A stretch of DNA of 64,000 bases from contig CAYMWF010000014.1 in the NCBI GenBank assembly GCA_964394085.1, positions 1 to 64,000 on the forward strand, written 5' to 3'. The position numbers and the translations under genes are program-made. Source of the stretch: CAYMWF01 sp964394085 [NCBI: uncultured Gemmatimonadota bacterium]. GTDB lineage: Bacteria; GCA-2686955; CAYMWF01. Shown here one piece after another: positions 36,582-44,923 of the stretch. Position 1 is the first letter of the stretch. Each line of letters starts with the position of its first letter. Below the pieces are notes generated by a model. That model saw only the letters and a list, made by a program, of their open reading frames with translations. It ran no database searches and was not told the origin of the DNA.

Positions 36582-37357
36582 AAATAGCCGTTTGCGCAAA
36601 ACAAGTACCTGATTCAGAGGTGAAGGTCGAAATTCAGGATGGGAAAATCCAGGATCAAGACTTCACTTACATTGTTAACCCATACGATGAATTCGCGGTG
36701 GAAGAAGCGCTGAAGATCAAAGAGGCGAAAGGCGATGGTGAAGTGACCGTGTTCACAATCGGCGGCGAACGAGCCAAAGAAGCAGTAAGAACATGCCTGG
36801 CCATGGGTGCCGATAAAGCCGTATTGATAAATGATCCGCTTCTTGAGAATACTGATTCGAACGGTCGAGCCCTGGCGCTCTCGAAGGCGATCGGAAACGG
36901 CGGTTACGATCTGGTCATCTGTGGGAAACAGGCGATCGATCTCGATGACGCCCAGACCGGTATCAGGTTGGCTGAAAAACTCGGCTTCGCACATGCCGGG
37001 TCGATAAACAAGCTTGAATGGGCGGACGATTATTCCGGGTTCAATGCCCACAGGGATATCGAGGGCGGTACTGAAGTTTTGAGTGCATCGCTCCCTGCAG
37101 TCATCGTGGCCACGAAAGGGCTGAACGAACCGCGATACGCTTCTCTCAGAGGTATAATGATGGCTAAGCGGAAACCGATCGAAGAGGTGGATGCGGCGGG
37201 TCTTGAACTTTCGGAAGAAGATCTCAAGCCCAAAGTCTCGCAGGTCAGCGTGGCGAAACCCCCGGAACGGAAGGCGGGCATAACCGTGACCGGTGATGCG
37301 GATGAAACAGTGCCGCAGCTCATGGATTTTCTCAAGAACGAAGCAAAGATTATATAG
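36578..37357 (+). CDS. etfB: Electron transfer flavoprotein subunit beta
   Basis: A 259-residue EtfB, which with EtfA carries electrons from acyl-CoA dehydrogenases or similar enzymes. KIAVCAKQVPDSEVKVE at the start, NPYDEFAVEEAL, CGKQAIDLDDAQTG and the RYASLRGIMMAKRKPIE region are diagnostic. The start overlaps the rnc stop. Confidence 0.95.
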   Translation: MKIAVCAKQVPDSEVKVEIQDGKIQDQDFTYIVNPYDEFAVEEALKIKEAKGDGEVTVFTIGGERAKEAVRTCLAMGADKAVLINDPLLENTDSNGRALALSKAIGNGGYDLVICGKQAIDLDDAQTGIRLAEKLGFAHAGSINKLEWADDYSGFNAHRDIEGGTEVLSASLPAVIVATKGLNEPRYASLRGIMMAKRKPIEEVDAAGLELSEEDLKPKVSQVSVAKPPERKAGITVTGDADETVPQLMDFLKNEAKII

Positions 37358-37403
37358 ACAAAAAAACGTTAATACCCCGCCCGGGTGGGGTAAGGAGATA
37401 GTA

Positions 37404-38387
37404 ATGAGTGTGAAGATACTGGTTTTCGCTGAAGTAAGGAATGGAGAGATAAAGAAAGCCGCTTTCGAAGCCCTCGGCGTTGCGGGAAAGGTCGCAGGTG
37501 AAGCGGGAGGTTCCGTGGCGGCGGTGATGATCGGTTCCGGCATCGATGGTCTGCACGGCGAACTCGCGGGTTATGGAGGGACGGAAGTATTCGTCTCGGA
37601 TAATCCTGTATTGAAAGACTACTCACCGGATGGATATGCTTCGATCATTGCTCAGGTCGCGGGCGAACAGGGACACAGCATCATCATGGTGCCTGGTACC
37701 GCGATGGGCAAGGATCTGGGGCCTCGCGTGGCGGCCAAGCTCGAAGCAGGTATGGTCAGCGATTGCATCTCCCTGGAGTTTGCGGATGGCGAAGTCGTTT
37801 ATGAACGCCCGGTTTTCGGTGGAAAAGCCGTTGGAAAATACAAGCAGACGGGCGGCGCGCATATCGTTGCGGGTCTACGACCCAACGTTTTCCCGGTTCC
37901 CGATAAAGACGGATCAACGGATATTGCAAAAACCGATGTCCAATTGGATATCGCGGAAGATAAACTTCTCGCGAAAGTGACTGAAATTCTAAAACCTGAA
38001 AGTGAACAGCTCGATGTCACGGAAGCATCAATCGTAATATCAGGCGGCAGGGGGATGAAGGAGCCCGGCAACTTCAAGATAATCGAAGAACTTGCCGAAC
38101 TGCTTCAAGGCGCTGTCGGAGCATCCCGAGCGGCCGTCGACGCCGACTGGATCCCTCATGCAAACCAGGTAGGTCAGACAGGTAAAGTGGTAACACCCGA
38201 CCTTTATATCGCATGCGGCATTTCAGGCGCAATTCAGCACCAGGCTGGTATGCGCTCGTCGAAATACATCATAGCTATCAACAAAGATCCTGACGCACCG
38301 ATATTCAAGCTCGCGGATTTTGGCATAGTCGGTGATCTGTTCGAGGTTTTGCCGAAGATCAAAGAGCAGATTGAAGGGCTCGGTTGA
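37404..38387 (+). CDS. etfA: Electron transfer flavoprotein subunit alpha
   Basis: A 327-residue EtfA. The FAD domain near the C-terminus shows SGGRGMKEPGNFKIIEELA, VDADWIPHANQVGQTGK, ACGISGAIQHQAGM and INKDPDAPIFKLADFGIVGD. ATG 37404 follows AAGGAG. It is 46 bases from etfB. Which dehydrogenase supplies electrons is not shown by the context. Confidence 0.96.
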   Translation: MSVKILVFAEVRNGEIKKAAFEALGVAGKVAGEAGGSVAAVMIGSGIDGLHGELAGYGGTEVFVSDNPVLKDYSPDGYASIIAQVAGEQGHSIIMVPGTAMGKDLGPRVAAKLEAGMVSDCISLEFADGEVVYERPVFGGKAVGKYKQTGGAHIVAGLRPNVFPVPDKDGSTDIAKTDVQLDIAEDKLLAKVTEILKPESEQLDVTEASIVISGGRGMKEPGNFKIIEELAELLQGAVGASRAAVDADWIPHANQVGQTGKVVTPDLYIACGISGAIQHQAGMRSSKYIIAINKDPDAPIFKLADFGIVGDLFEVLPKIKEQIEGLG

Positions 38388-38421
38388 TCCTTGTTCAACA
38401 AGTGTTGATCTGAATCATGCA

Positions 38422-38466
38422 GGAGGGGGAGCGCTCTACCCAACCGAAACGAAGGGTTCCCCCTCC
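38422..38466 (+). terminator. Hairpin after etfA
   Basis: GGAGGGGGA (38422-38430) pairs with TCCCCCTCC (38458-38466), with an inner ACCC/GGGT. It lies 35 bases after the etfA stop and probably ends the rnc-etf transcript, though no U tract follows. Confidence 0.5.
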
Positions 38467-38576
38467 AGTCGACCTCATTCCGGAACAGCCGGTGTGTGAA
38501 TGGTTGTTTGAGAATCGAATACCCGCCTCGTATTGTTTCATCAGGGCGTCTTCATAAGCTCCCCTCGTACGAGCTC

Positions 38577-38629
38577 TTTGCGATGCGCAGAACTGATTAT
38601 ATATCAGGAGGATATAGAAGCATCGCAAA
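38577..38629 (+). repeat. Inverted repeat enclosing a smaller stem
   Basis: TTTGCGATGC (38577-38586) is perfectly complementary to GCATCGCAAA (38620-38629); CTGAT/ATCAG can pair inside the loop. A ten-base palindrome CTCGTACGAG (38564-38573) lies just upstream. Confidence 0.6.
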
Positions 38630-38728
38630 TCGATTTACCCCATATTTCCACCATGTTTATTGAACATACGGCAGCGGTTTCTGTTCGAGTCGGGAAATTG
38701 ACCCCATGGATACCGGCACGCTCCAGGC

Positions 38729-38885
38729 GGTGAGGGAGCGTCTTCCCTTCTCCCTGTTTCCGTAAAGTTGCTTTTCAACCAGGTTCAGAAGATTCGAAAG
38801 GAACATGTGTTCCTGAAAAACTCTTGTCCGAACCCCTCCCGGATGACTCCGCTATATCCGCCTGTCGGAAAGACGCTCCCTCATC
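38729..38885 (+). repeat. Long-range inverted repeat with a competing short stem
   Basis: The 19-base arm at 38729-38747 matches the complement of 38867-38885 at 17 positions. The left arm contains GGAGCGT, which can instead pair with a nearby ACGCTCC at 38718-38724, so two exclusive folds are possible. A perfect 14-base palindrome (38800-38813) sits in the loop. Confidence 0.6.
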
Positions 38886-39360
38886 GACTCCACGGTGACG
38901 GGAACTGGGTAGGGAAACTCTGTAACATATTGAAGTTGTTGCTGGAATTTGGTGGTTGGAAAAAATAATATGGCAGCCTGAACTACAAAACCAAACTACC
39001 GGATTGGCCGGTAGAAGGAGGGAGAATCAGAATGAGCTGATGAGGAGTCTGGTCAAATCAGCTGCATAGATTGAAGACAAAAGCAACGGAGGTCAAGCCG
39101 GAGAGAGAAACCTGTACCAAACACCACTATACATCATGATAAATGATACGTCTCCAATATTGTGAACTTCAATATCCATGTCGCACTCATCGAATAAGCT
39201 GCAATACCGGGGAAAGAGATGACTCCCTGGATAAATCCCTTAAAAAACACCTGCAGCGCAAATAGCTCCGTACAGGTAAACCTTGACATATCCATTCAAA
39301 ACTTGCGGCTTGATCAATTACAGTCGGCCAAGTCGACTTGATTTCGAGTGAACCAGGATA

Positions 39361-39687
39361 TCAATTCATGTGGAAACGACGGATGTTGAACGGAAGAGAA
39401 TCATCGGTAACCGACTGAAAAGGGTCATTCTCATGAATCATTTCATCCGGTCGCCTATCCCGAAGTTTATTTTCAGGCGCTTGTCCCTGCCACACATCGG
39501 CCATGATCTGTTTGATGCGTCCCGAGAGAAAAATCCGGATTTTACGGTAATTCCTTTCAGGAGCTCGGGCCGGTGCCGGCTGGGGTAAAAAGCAGGAGGT
39601 AACAGCAATAGCAAGAAGAGACGGAAAAAACAACGGAACGAATATCCATGAAAGATATTTGTTCTGTGCATGCATGCTCGTGTTCAT
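39361..39687 (-). CDS. Possible small lipoprotein, unknown function
   Basis: A 108-residue frame with a good ribosome site (GAGG seven bases before ATG at 39687). Residues 11-31 form a hydrophobic signal ending in VTSC (Cys32), a plausible lipobox, followed by a Pro-rich linker and a charged, hydrophilic tail. No homologue is recognised. It lies alone in a gene-poor region, so it may be a chance frame. Confidence 0.4.
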   Translation of the reverse strand: MNTSMHAQNKYLSWIFVPLFFPSLLAIAVTSCFLPQPAPARAPERNYRKIRIFLSGRIKQIMADVWQGQAPENKLRDRRPDEMIHENDPFQSVTDDSLPFNIRRFHMN

Positions 39688-39907
39688 CAGTTTTCCTCAG
39701 CACCCTGTCTCTTTTACCGTGTTAGAATATTGCAACTGGCATGCCGGAAGAGGAACGAGGTCAAGTTATGCTGTAATGCAATGATTTAAAATACGTTACG
39801 GAGAATTCGTTTAATCGCCGGGTTCATTTCCCCTGGGTGAATTGCAGATGTCAATGCATAATGCACTATCACCCGATAACATCCTGGATGGGTCTTTTAC
39901 CGCAGAA

Positions 39908-39988
39908 GGCTGGGTGAAACAGCCCATGCAAACCGGTTCTACCCCGGTTTGTGAGAGCGGTTTCACATTTGTGGATCGCGTAACCCAC
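39908..39988 (+). other. Three consecutive stem-loops upstream of the export operon
   Basis: GGCTG/CAGCC (39908-39924), CAAACCGG/CCGGTTTG with a seven-base loop (39929-39951) and GTGG/CCAC (39971-39988) follow each other closely. They lie just upstream of the sigma-54-like site, so they are not part of its leader; they could be a small RNA, a terminator cluster or activator-binding DNA. Confidence 0.4.
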
Positions 39989-40035
39989 TTATTTACCAAT
40001 GATTAAACATTCCTTAACCACTTTCTTCAGACATG

Positions 40036-40051
40036 TGGTATACAATTTGCA
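40036..40051 (+). promoter_or_regulatory. Sigma-54 (-24/-12)-like promoter for the export operon
   Basis: TGGTATACAATTTGCA has TGG and TTGCA at exactly the spacing of the TGGCAC-N5-TTGCA consensus, with the -24 GG and -12 GC intact. It lies 55 bases before the Wza-type start. The overlapping TGGTATACA could instead be an extended -10 sigma-70 site. Confidence 0.45.
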
Positions 40052-40105
40052 CAAACTCGAGCTAAGTTGAATACTATGGGATAGTTGCCCGATGGGGAGA
40101 GCCGA

Positions 40106-40759
40106 ATGAAAATGAGAAAATTAATCACCACCTGCTTCGCCCTGATCCTTCTCCTTCCGAATGTATCTTTGTGTGCCAACGGCGATTATGAAATTCAGGG
40201 TGGAGACAGGCTTTATATCGAAGTAATGGATCATACGGAATTGAGTAAAAGCGTAACAGTAAGACCGGATGGCAAAATATCTTTTCCTCTCATCGGGGAT
40301 ATCTATGCCCGCGGTTTCACTGTAACGCACCTGCAGGAAGTGCTGACGGAAAAACTCGCAGATTATGTCCGAGGTACTCACGTCACGGTATTCGTCGAAA
40401 GATTTTTCTTCAGCCATGTGCTCGTACTCGGTGCCGTAAAGAATCCAGGCCCGCTTGAAATTTTCGGTCCTGTGGATGTCATCCAGGTACTGGGAATGAC
40501 CGAATCGGAAGACAGGGAACCGAAGCGCATCAGGATAATTAGGAAAAATGGAGATGTTACGACGGTGAGCCTCACCTCCGTGTGGAAGCAGGGGGGTGTG
40601 ATACAGCACCGGGAAGATTTGCTTCTGCATCCCGGGGATACAATGATCGTTTACGAGAATACGAAACTCACCTGGGAGATGATCATGCGTGTAATTATTC
40701 TAACGACATTCTTTATGACTGCCTACAATTTCACATATACAGTTACAACCCGCGATTAA
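40106..40759 (+). CDS. Wza-type polysaccharide export protein
   Basis: A 217-residue exported protein with a signal peptide (about 1-24), a Poly_export domain (YEIQGGDRLYIEVMDH, VTVRPDGKISFPLIGDIYARG), an SLBB-like segment (VLVLGAVKNPGPLEIFGPVD) and a C-terminal hydrophobic helix (about 193-212) comparable to the outer-membrane helix of Wza. It would form the outer-membrane channel for a surface polysaccharide. GGGGAG lies six bases before ATG 40106. There is no lipobox Cys at the cleavage site, unlike Wza itself. It starts a unit with the Wzc-type gene 29 bases downstream. Confidence 0.85.
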   Translation: MKMRKLITTCFALILLLPNVSLCANGDYEIQGGDRLYIEVMDHTELSKSVTVRPDGKISFPLIGDIYARGFTVTHLQEVLTEKLADYVRGTHVTVFVERFFFSHVLVLGAVKNPGPLEIFGPVDVIQVLGMTESEDREPKRIRIIRKNGDVTTVSLTSVWKQGGVIQHREDLLLHPGDTMIVYENTKLTWEMIMRVIILTTFFMTAYNFTYTVTTRD

Positions 40760-40788
40760 ATTGAACTTCAGATCAGAGGTGAAAAACC

Positions 40789-42924
40789 ATGACAGAAAAG
40801 ACTGACAGAATGAAGAGAATCAAGGAGTTCCTGCCGGAACGAGGTGGAGAGGCGGCATCCGCGCCTAAAGATACACCTTTCGACATCCGGCAGTACTACT
40901 CGGTTCTCATGCGGCGGAAAGGGCTGATACTCCTGGTAACGGCACTTTTCTGTTTCGTATCGATTTACCATTCACTCAGCAATGTTCCGGTATACCAGTC
41001 CACGGCAAAGCTGCTCCTCGAGTCCGGGGGCGGGCTGGTGGTTCTCAACCAGAAGCTGACCTATGTGCCGGGGTACTCGATGAACACATTCATCGAAATT
41101 ATGAAATCTCCGATGGTGCTCGGTAAAATAATCGATCGGCTGAACCTGGATATGACACCCAAGCAGCTGTTGAACCATGTCCAGTACCAGCCGAATCAGA
41201 ATTCGAACATTCTGAGCATATCAGTAACCCATCCTGATGACAGGTTGGCCAAGGGCATTGCCCAGACCGCAGCCGAGCTTGCCGTGGAAGAAGTCAATAA
41301 CATCTATAACGCTTCCACTACCAACGCATACAATACAATCAATGAGCAGCTCGAAATAACCAAGGTCCAGTTGATGAAGGCCGAGGAGAGCATCAAAGAA
41401 TTCCTCGCATCGAAGGGTTACAGGAATATCAAGAGCGAAACGACTGCCAAGCTCTCCCGTCTGGCCAACCTTACCTCCCGATACAACGATTCAAGGGTCG
41501 AGATGAACACCAATTCCAAAGTGCTGGAATACCAGCGGACGACACTTGAAGAAACGCCGGATCTCATTCTTAAGGAACAGACGATTACAACGCCAATCCA
41601 GATGGAAATCGTCAAGCTGGAGACCGAGCTGGCCAAGAGTCGGATAAGCTATTCCGAAAACCACCCCAAGGTGCAGTCTCTCGTCGGTAATATCGAAGCC
41701 CTGAGAGAGCTGATCGGAAACGGAGTCGAAGATGATCTGACCGTGGAAACGGTTGGTGAAAATCCGGTGAAGCAAGCACTGCTGAATGAGATTAACCTGC
41801 GGAAGTCCGAACAGGTGCAGTCTCATGCAAGACAGACTGAGCTTGCACGGTTGATCGATGAGGTCGAGTCAAGGTTGAGAAACGCACCTTCCGATGAATT
41901 GACCCTCGCCCGCCTCGAGCGTGAGAAAAAAGGACTCGAGAATACGTACTTCTCGCTTCTGTCTAAATTCGAGGAAGCGAGAATGATGAAAGATACATCC
42001 GCCGGCAACCTGAGCATTCTCGAAGAGGCGGATCTCGTCGGCCCCATCCGTGACAATATTTTCGTCAACCTGCTGTACGCACTTATCCTCGGGCAGATCA
42101 TCGGAGGGATCCTGGCGGTAATAATCGACACCCTCGACCCGAGAATCAAGTTCAGCTCCAAGATCGAGGATTCTCTCGGGATACCCGTCCTGGGTCTCAT
42201 TCCCGATTTGAGAGAAGATGAGCGTTTCGTAAGGTTCGATTCACCGAAATCGAGGATTACGGAAGCTTACCATATAATAAAATCGAACATCAATAACGCC
42301 ATGCCGAAAGACCGGGCATGGACCCTCATGGTGACAAGCGCCTTCCAGGGTGAAGGCAAAACGCTCATGAGCACCAACCTGGCTACCGCGATGGCGCTTA
42401 CCGGCAAACCGACCGTACTTATCGATGCGGATATGAGACGCACCTATCTCCATGAGCGCTTTAAACTTCAAAAACATGGTGGTCTGTCGGAATATCTCTT
42501 AGGCGAGGCAGGGCTCGAAGATATACTGAAAGACACGGATGTCCCCAGCCTGAAAGTCATTACAGCGGGCAGAAAACCTCAGAATCCGGCTCAATTGCTC
42601 CATTCACCCGAGATAACCAGGCTCTTCGAAGATCTGATCAAGCGAGGTTACTATGTAATAGTCGACTCACCGGCTCTTCTGCCGATTGTCGATTCATCCA
42701 TCATGGCAACATACGTAGACGGTGTAATACTGGTATTCAAAGAAGAATCCACCAGGAAATACACCGCACAGAAGACGATTGAAAGAATGGTTCGGATCGG
42801 TGCGAACATCACCGGCTCGATTTTAAACCAGGCTTCAATCAAGGGATACGGTTACTATTACTACTACGGATACCGGTATGGGTACGACTATGGGTATTCC
42901 GAAAAAATGGAAACCGGCGCCTGA
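40789..42924 (+). CDS. Wzc-type co-polymerase fused to bacterial tyrosine kinase
   Basis: A 711-residue inner-membrane protein. A Wzz domain (TM1 about 44-62, long periplasmic coiled coil, TM2 about 420-442) is joined to a BY-kinase domain (about 500-700): Walker A SAFQGEGKT (about 518-526), Walker A' VLIDADMR, Walker B VIVDSPA. The C-terminal tail has 11 tyrosines in 17 residues (positions about 684-702), the autophosphorylation cluster. It controls chain length and export of polysaccharide with the Wza-type partner. Confidence 0.93.
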   Translation: MTEKTDRMKRIKEFLPERGGEAASAPKDTPFDIRQYYSVLMRRKGLILLVTALFCFVSIYHSLSNVPVYQSTAKLLLESGGGLVVLNQKLTYVPGYSMNTFIEIMKSPMVLGKIIDRLNLDMTPKQLLNHVQYQPNQNSNILSISVTHPDDRLAKGIAQTAAELAVEEVNNIYNASTTNAYNTINEQLEITKVQLMKAEESIKEFLASKGYRNIKSETTAKLSRLANLTSRYNDSRVEMNTNSKVLEYQRTTLEETPDLILKEQTITTPIQMEIVKLETELAKSRISYSENHPKVQSLVGNIEALRELIGNGVEDDLTVETVGENPVKQALLNEINLRKSEQVQSHARQTELARLIDEVESRLRNAPSDELTLARLEREKKGLENTYFSLLSKFEEARMMKDTSAGNLSILEEADLVGPIRDNIFVNLLYALILGQIIGGILAVIIDTLDPRIKFSSKIEDSLGIPVLGLIPDLREDERFVRFDSPKSRITEAYHIIKSNINNAMPKDRAWTLMVTSAFQGEGKTLMSTNLATAMALTGKPTVLIDADMRRTYLHERFKLQKHGGLSEYLLGEAGLEDILKDTDVPSLKVITAGRKPQNPAQLLHSPEITRLFEDLIKRGYYVIVDSPALLPIVDSSIMATYVDGVILVFKEESTRKYTAQKTIERMVRIGANITGSILNQASIKGYGYYYYYGYRYGYDYGYSEKMETGA

Positions 42925-42955
42925 TTTATTTGAGTTCTCGATATTACACCTGTTA

Positions 42956-42985
42956 GTTCCGGTTTCCTTCGGTGGAAACCGGAAC
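42956..42985 (+). terminator. Strong hairpin between export and motor operons
   Basis: GTTCCGGTTTCC (42956-42967) and GGAAACCGGAAC (42974-42985) form a perfect 12-bp stem with a TTCGGT loop. It separates the Wza/Wzc unit from the FliF-FliG unit. There is no U tract. Confidence 0.6.
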
Positions 42986-43108
42986 AAGTTATTGATAAAA
43001 GAACAGGGTCACACCAAATTGGGATTCGTCGCAAAGCGATCAAACAATTGAATTGAATACGAAATTTCTGTAGGATGCGGTTTGATCGCTGAATTCACGG
43101 GAGGAAAT

Positions 43109-44674
43109 ATGAATAGAAGGGACTGCCTGCGTATTATTTTTTCACTGGTCATACTCTCATTTACGGTCTTGACAGCGACAGCCCAGATGGTGAGCGGCGG
43201 TTCGGATGACGATAACCGGCAGGCTGAAAGAGGCAAACTCGGTCTTTTCGAAGCCGAGTATGAAGGCGAGTTCGGCCGGCAGCTCGAATCCAAATTGATG
43301 AAGCTTACCGGGAGTGAATATTTTCTGGTGCAGGTGGATATCTCACTCTATGCAGAACAGGACAGAGATCGTTTCGGCGGCATGACCTATGATAACAGGG
43401 CGTCCTTGCCCGGATTACCCGTATCACGATCGACGGAGGTGGATGAAGGCAGCGAAAATTATTTCATCTCATCGATGAATATTCAACTTTTTTACGATGA
43501 GAGCATTGATCAGGAAATTCTAGCCGAAGCCAGAAAATGGGTGCCTTACTGGCTTCCTACGGACAATGCCAATCTCGAATTCATTCCCGTGACCTTTAAC
43601 AGAGAACTCGGCTATGCGGACCGTCTGAAAATGTTTTTCATGTCACTGGCCGGAGTCGTTTTCGCACTGCTTCTTCTCCTGGGTTTGTTCCTTCTATTCA
43701 AAATGATTTCGAAAACTTTGAAGTCCGCGCTCAGGGAAGGGAGTGACATGGACGCCAGTCTGATCAGTGAAACAGAAGGTGGTGGAGCGCCGACGCCCGG
43801 ATCCGGGGTCGGCGGCGATCAGGGGGATGGTGATGGGGCTGGTGGAGCCGGTTCGTCTTCACTCAGTGATCTGGCCGAGCAGCTGGGTGACGCCGAATCC
43901 CTTGACGGATTATCGGGAATGATGGGTGGCGGACCCCAAAAATCGCAAGCGAGGAAATCGAAAGTGAGACCATTACACGAAAAATCTTTTGCGTTTCTGC
44001 TGAACTTGTCAGACGAGCAGATACTGAGCCTTATAAGAGAGTTACCCCCACAGCACATCGCGGTTGTACTGTCAAGTTTTATTCCCGAACGGGCCAGCGC
44101 TCTTTTCAGGATGCTGGACAGCGATCAGCAAATGACGATTGCCGAGCTTCTTGCAGATGAAGATACGATACAGAGCGAAGAGCTTCTCCAATTAAAGGAA
44201 CTGCTGCAGGAGCGTCTCCGCAGCAGGTTCATAGAACCGATGGAAGTGAGCAGGGGAGGAGAAGGCTTTTTCTCTTCACTTACTTCGCATCTCGACCTGG
44301 GTCTGCTCTCCAATCTCGTGGATAATCTCAAAGATCGCAACCCGGACCTTGCGCGGCAGATACGAAAGAAGCTGTTTCTGTTTGAGGATACTGTACAGCT
44401 CGAGGATAATGCGATAAGGATGATAATACAGGCAATCGATTTGAAGGTGCTCGCATTGGCATTGAGAGATTCGTCACTGGAGGTTAAGGATAAATTCATC
44501 CGGAACTGTTCGGACAGGGTACAGGACATAATCGAGGAAGAGCTTGAGATAAGTGTCTCTCAGCCGAATGAACTTGCCGAGCTTGCGCAAATTGAAGTCG
44601 TTAAACTAGTGAGGAATCTTGCAGAGGCCGGCCGGATCGAACTTCCGGTCGCCAATGAATTACCAATTCAGTAA
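43109..44674 (+). CDS. FliF(RBM3)-FliG fusion, rotor-like membrane protein
   Basis: A 521-residue protein. A signal peptide (about 1-26) leads a 145-residue periplasmic region resembling only the last ring-building domain of FliF: an LESKL...FLVQVDISL strand, then ISSMNIQLFYDESIDQEIL and LEFIPVTFN. A TM helix (about 176-201) and a Gly-rich linker (about 225-290) follow. Residues 290-521 match FliG middle and C domains: ELPPQHIAVVLSSF at the EHPQR position, then KLFLFEDTVQLED and the torque helix SDRVQDIIEEELE. By eye, E. coli FliG torque residues K264, R281, D288 and D289 correspond to Arg453, Arg470, Glu477 and Glu478; R297 is Pro. FliG-N and the first two FliF rings are missing. GGGAGG precedes ATG 43109. 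It heads a seven-gene run with FlbD, MotA and MotB. Confidence 0.85.
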   Translation: MNRRDCLRIIFSLVILSFTVLTATAQMVSGGSDDDNRQAERGKLGLFEAEYEGEFGRQLESKLMKLTGSEYFLVQVDISLYAEQDRDRFGGMTYDNRASLPGLPVSRSTEVDEGSENYFISSMNIQLFYDESIDQEILAEARKWVPYWLPTDNANLEFIPVTFNRELGYADRLKMFFMSLAGVVFALLLLLGLFLLFKMISKTLKSALREGSDMDASLISETEGGGAPTPGSGVGGDQGDGDGAGGAGSSSLSDLAEQLGDAESLDGLSGMMGGGPQKSQARKSKVRPLHEKSFAFLLNLSDEQILSLIRELPPQHIAVVLSSFIPERASALFRMLDSDQQMTIAELLADEDTIQSEELLQLKELLQERLRSRFIEPMEVSRGGEGFFSSLTSHLDLGLLSNLVDNLKDRNPDLARQIRKKLFLFEDTVQLEDNAIRMIIQAIDLKVLALALRDSSLEVKDKFIRNCSDRVQDIIEEELEISVSQPNELAELAQIEVVKLVRNLAEAGRIELPVANELPIQ

Positions 44675-44695
44675 ATAACCGGAGGATAGTCGCCG

Positions 44696-44905
44696 ATGAT
44701 CACGATTCATAGGCTGGACGGAACAGAACTGGTTTTAAATGCGGAACTTATCGAGAATCTGGAACGAAAGCCCGACACAATTATCACCTTGACCAACGGC
44801 AAACGCCTGGTTGCGAAAGAAAGTGTCGAGGATATTTGTGATCTGGTGATTGAATACAGGCGAACGGTTTACAGCCGGAAGAGAGATAAGGATGCAGGGG
44901 TCTGA
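44696..44905 (+). CDS. flbD: FlbD-family flagellar-locus protein
   Basis: A 69-residue protein of the FlbD (pfam FlbD) family: MITIHRLDGTELVLNAELI, then TIITLTNGKRLVAKES and VIEYRR. In spirochaetes and Firmicutes it precedes motA-motB in flagellar operons; its role is not firmly known. GGAGG lies ten bases before the ATG. The flbD-motA-motB order is kept here without the fliL and fliM genes that normally follow. Confidence 0.88.
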   Translation: MITIHRLDGTELVLNAELIENLERKPDTIITLTNGKRLVAKESVEDICDLVIEYRRTVYSRKRDKDAGV

Positions 44906-44923
44906 AAAAACAGGAGCTGAGTT

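Larger units (their letters stand above)
38388..40105. other. 1.7-kb gene-poor, structure-rich intergenic region
   Basis: No gene above about 110 codons can be supported. Base composition is more AT-rich than the flanks, third-position bias disappears and short frames look random. The region carries several inverted repeats: TCAACA/TGTTGA at 38395-38408, a hairpin at 38422-38466, arms at 38577-38629 and 38729-38885, a 14-base palindrome at 38800-38813, a hairpin CTACCGG/CCGGTAG at 38996-39014 followed by a strong AAGGAGGGAG ahead of a two-codon ATG frame, and a 12-base palindrome at 39329-39340. One small minus-strand gene is plausible (39361-39687). The final part holds stem-loops and a sigma-54-like site in front of the export genes. 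tRNA, tmRNA, SRP and RNase P motifs were looked for and not found. Confidence 0.6.

Noticed and set aside
38679-38716. tRNA-like T arm followed by CCA
   Set aside because: A TTCGAGT loop with a wobble stem and downstream CCA is present, but the complementary acceptor strand, D arm and anticodon arm are absent upstream.
38395-38968. Three short frames of 66-77 codons
   Set aside because: Random-looking composition, no ribosome site and mutual overlap on both strands with inverted repeats.
39929-39951. Second T-arm-like hairpin (five-base stem, seven-base loop)
   Set aside because: Loop base 57 is a pyrimidine and no matching acceptor strand exists; treated as a simple stem-loop.
39811-39999. 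62-codon minus-strand frame before the export operon
   Set aside because: It lies over the stem-loops, lacks a ribosome site and resembles no family.
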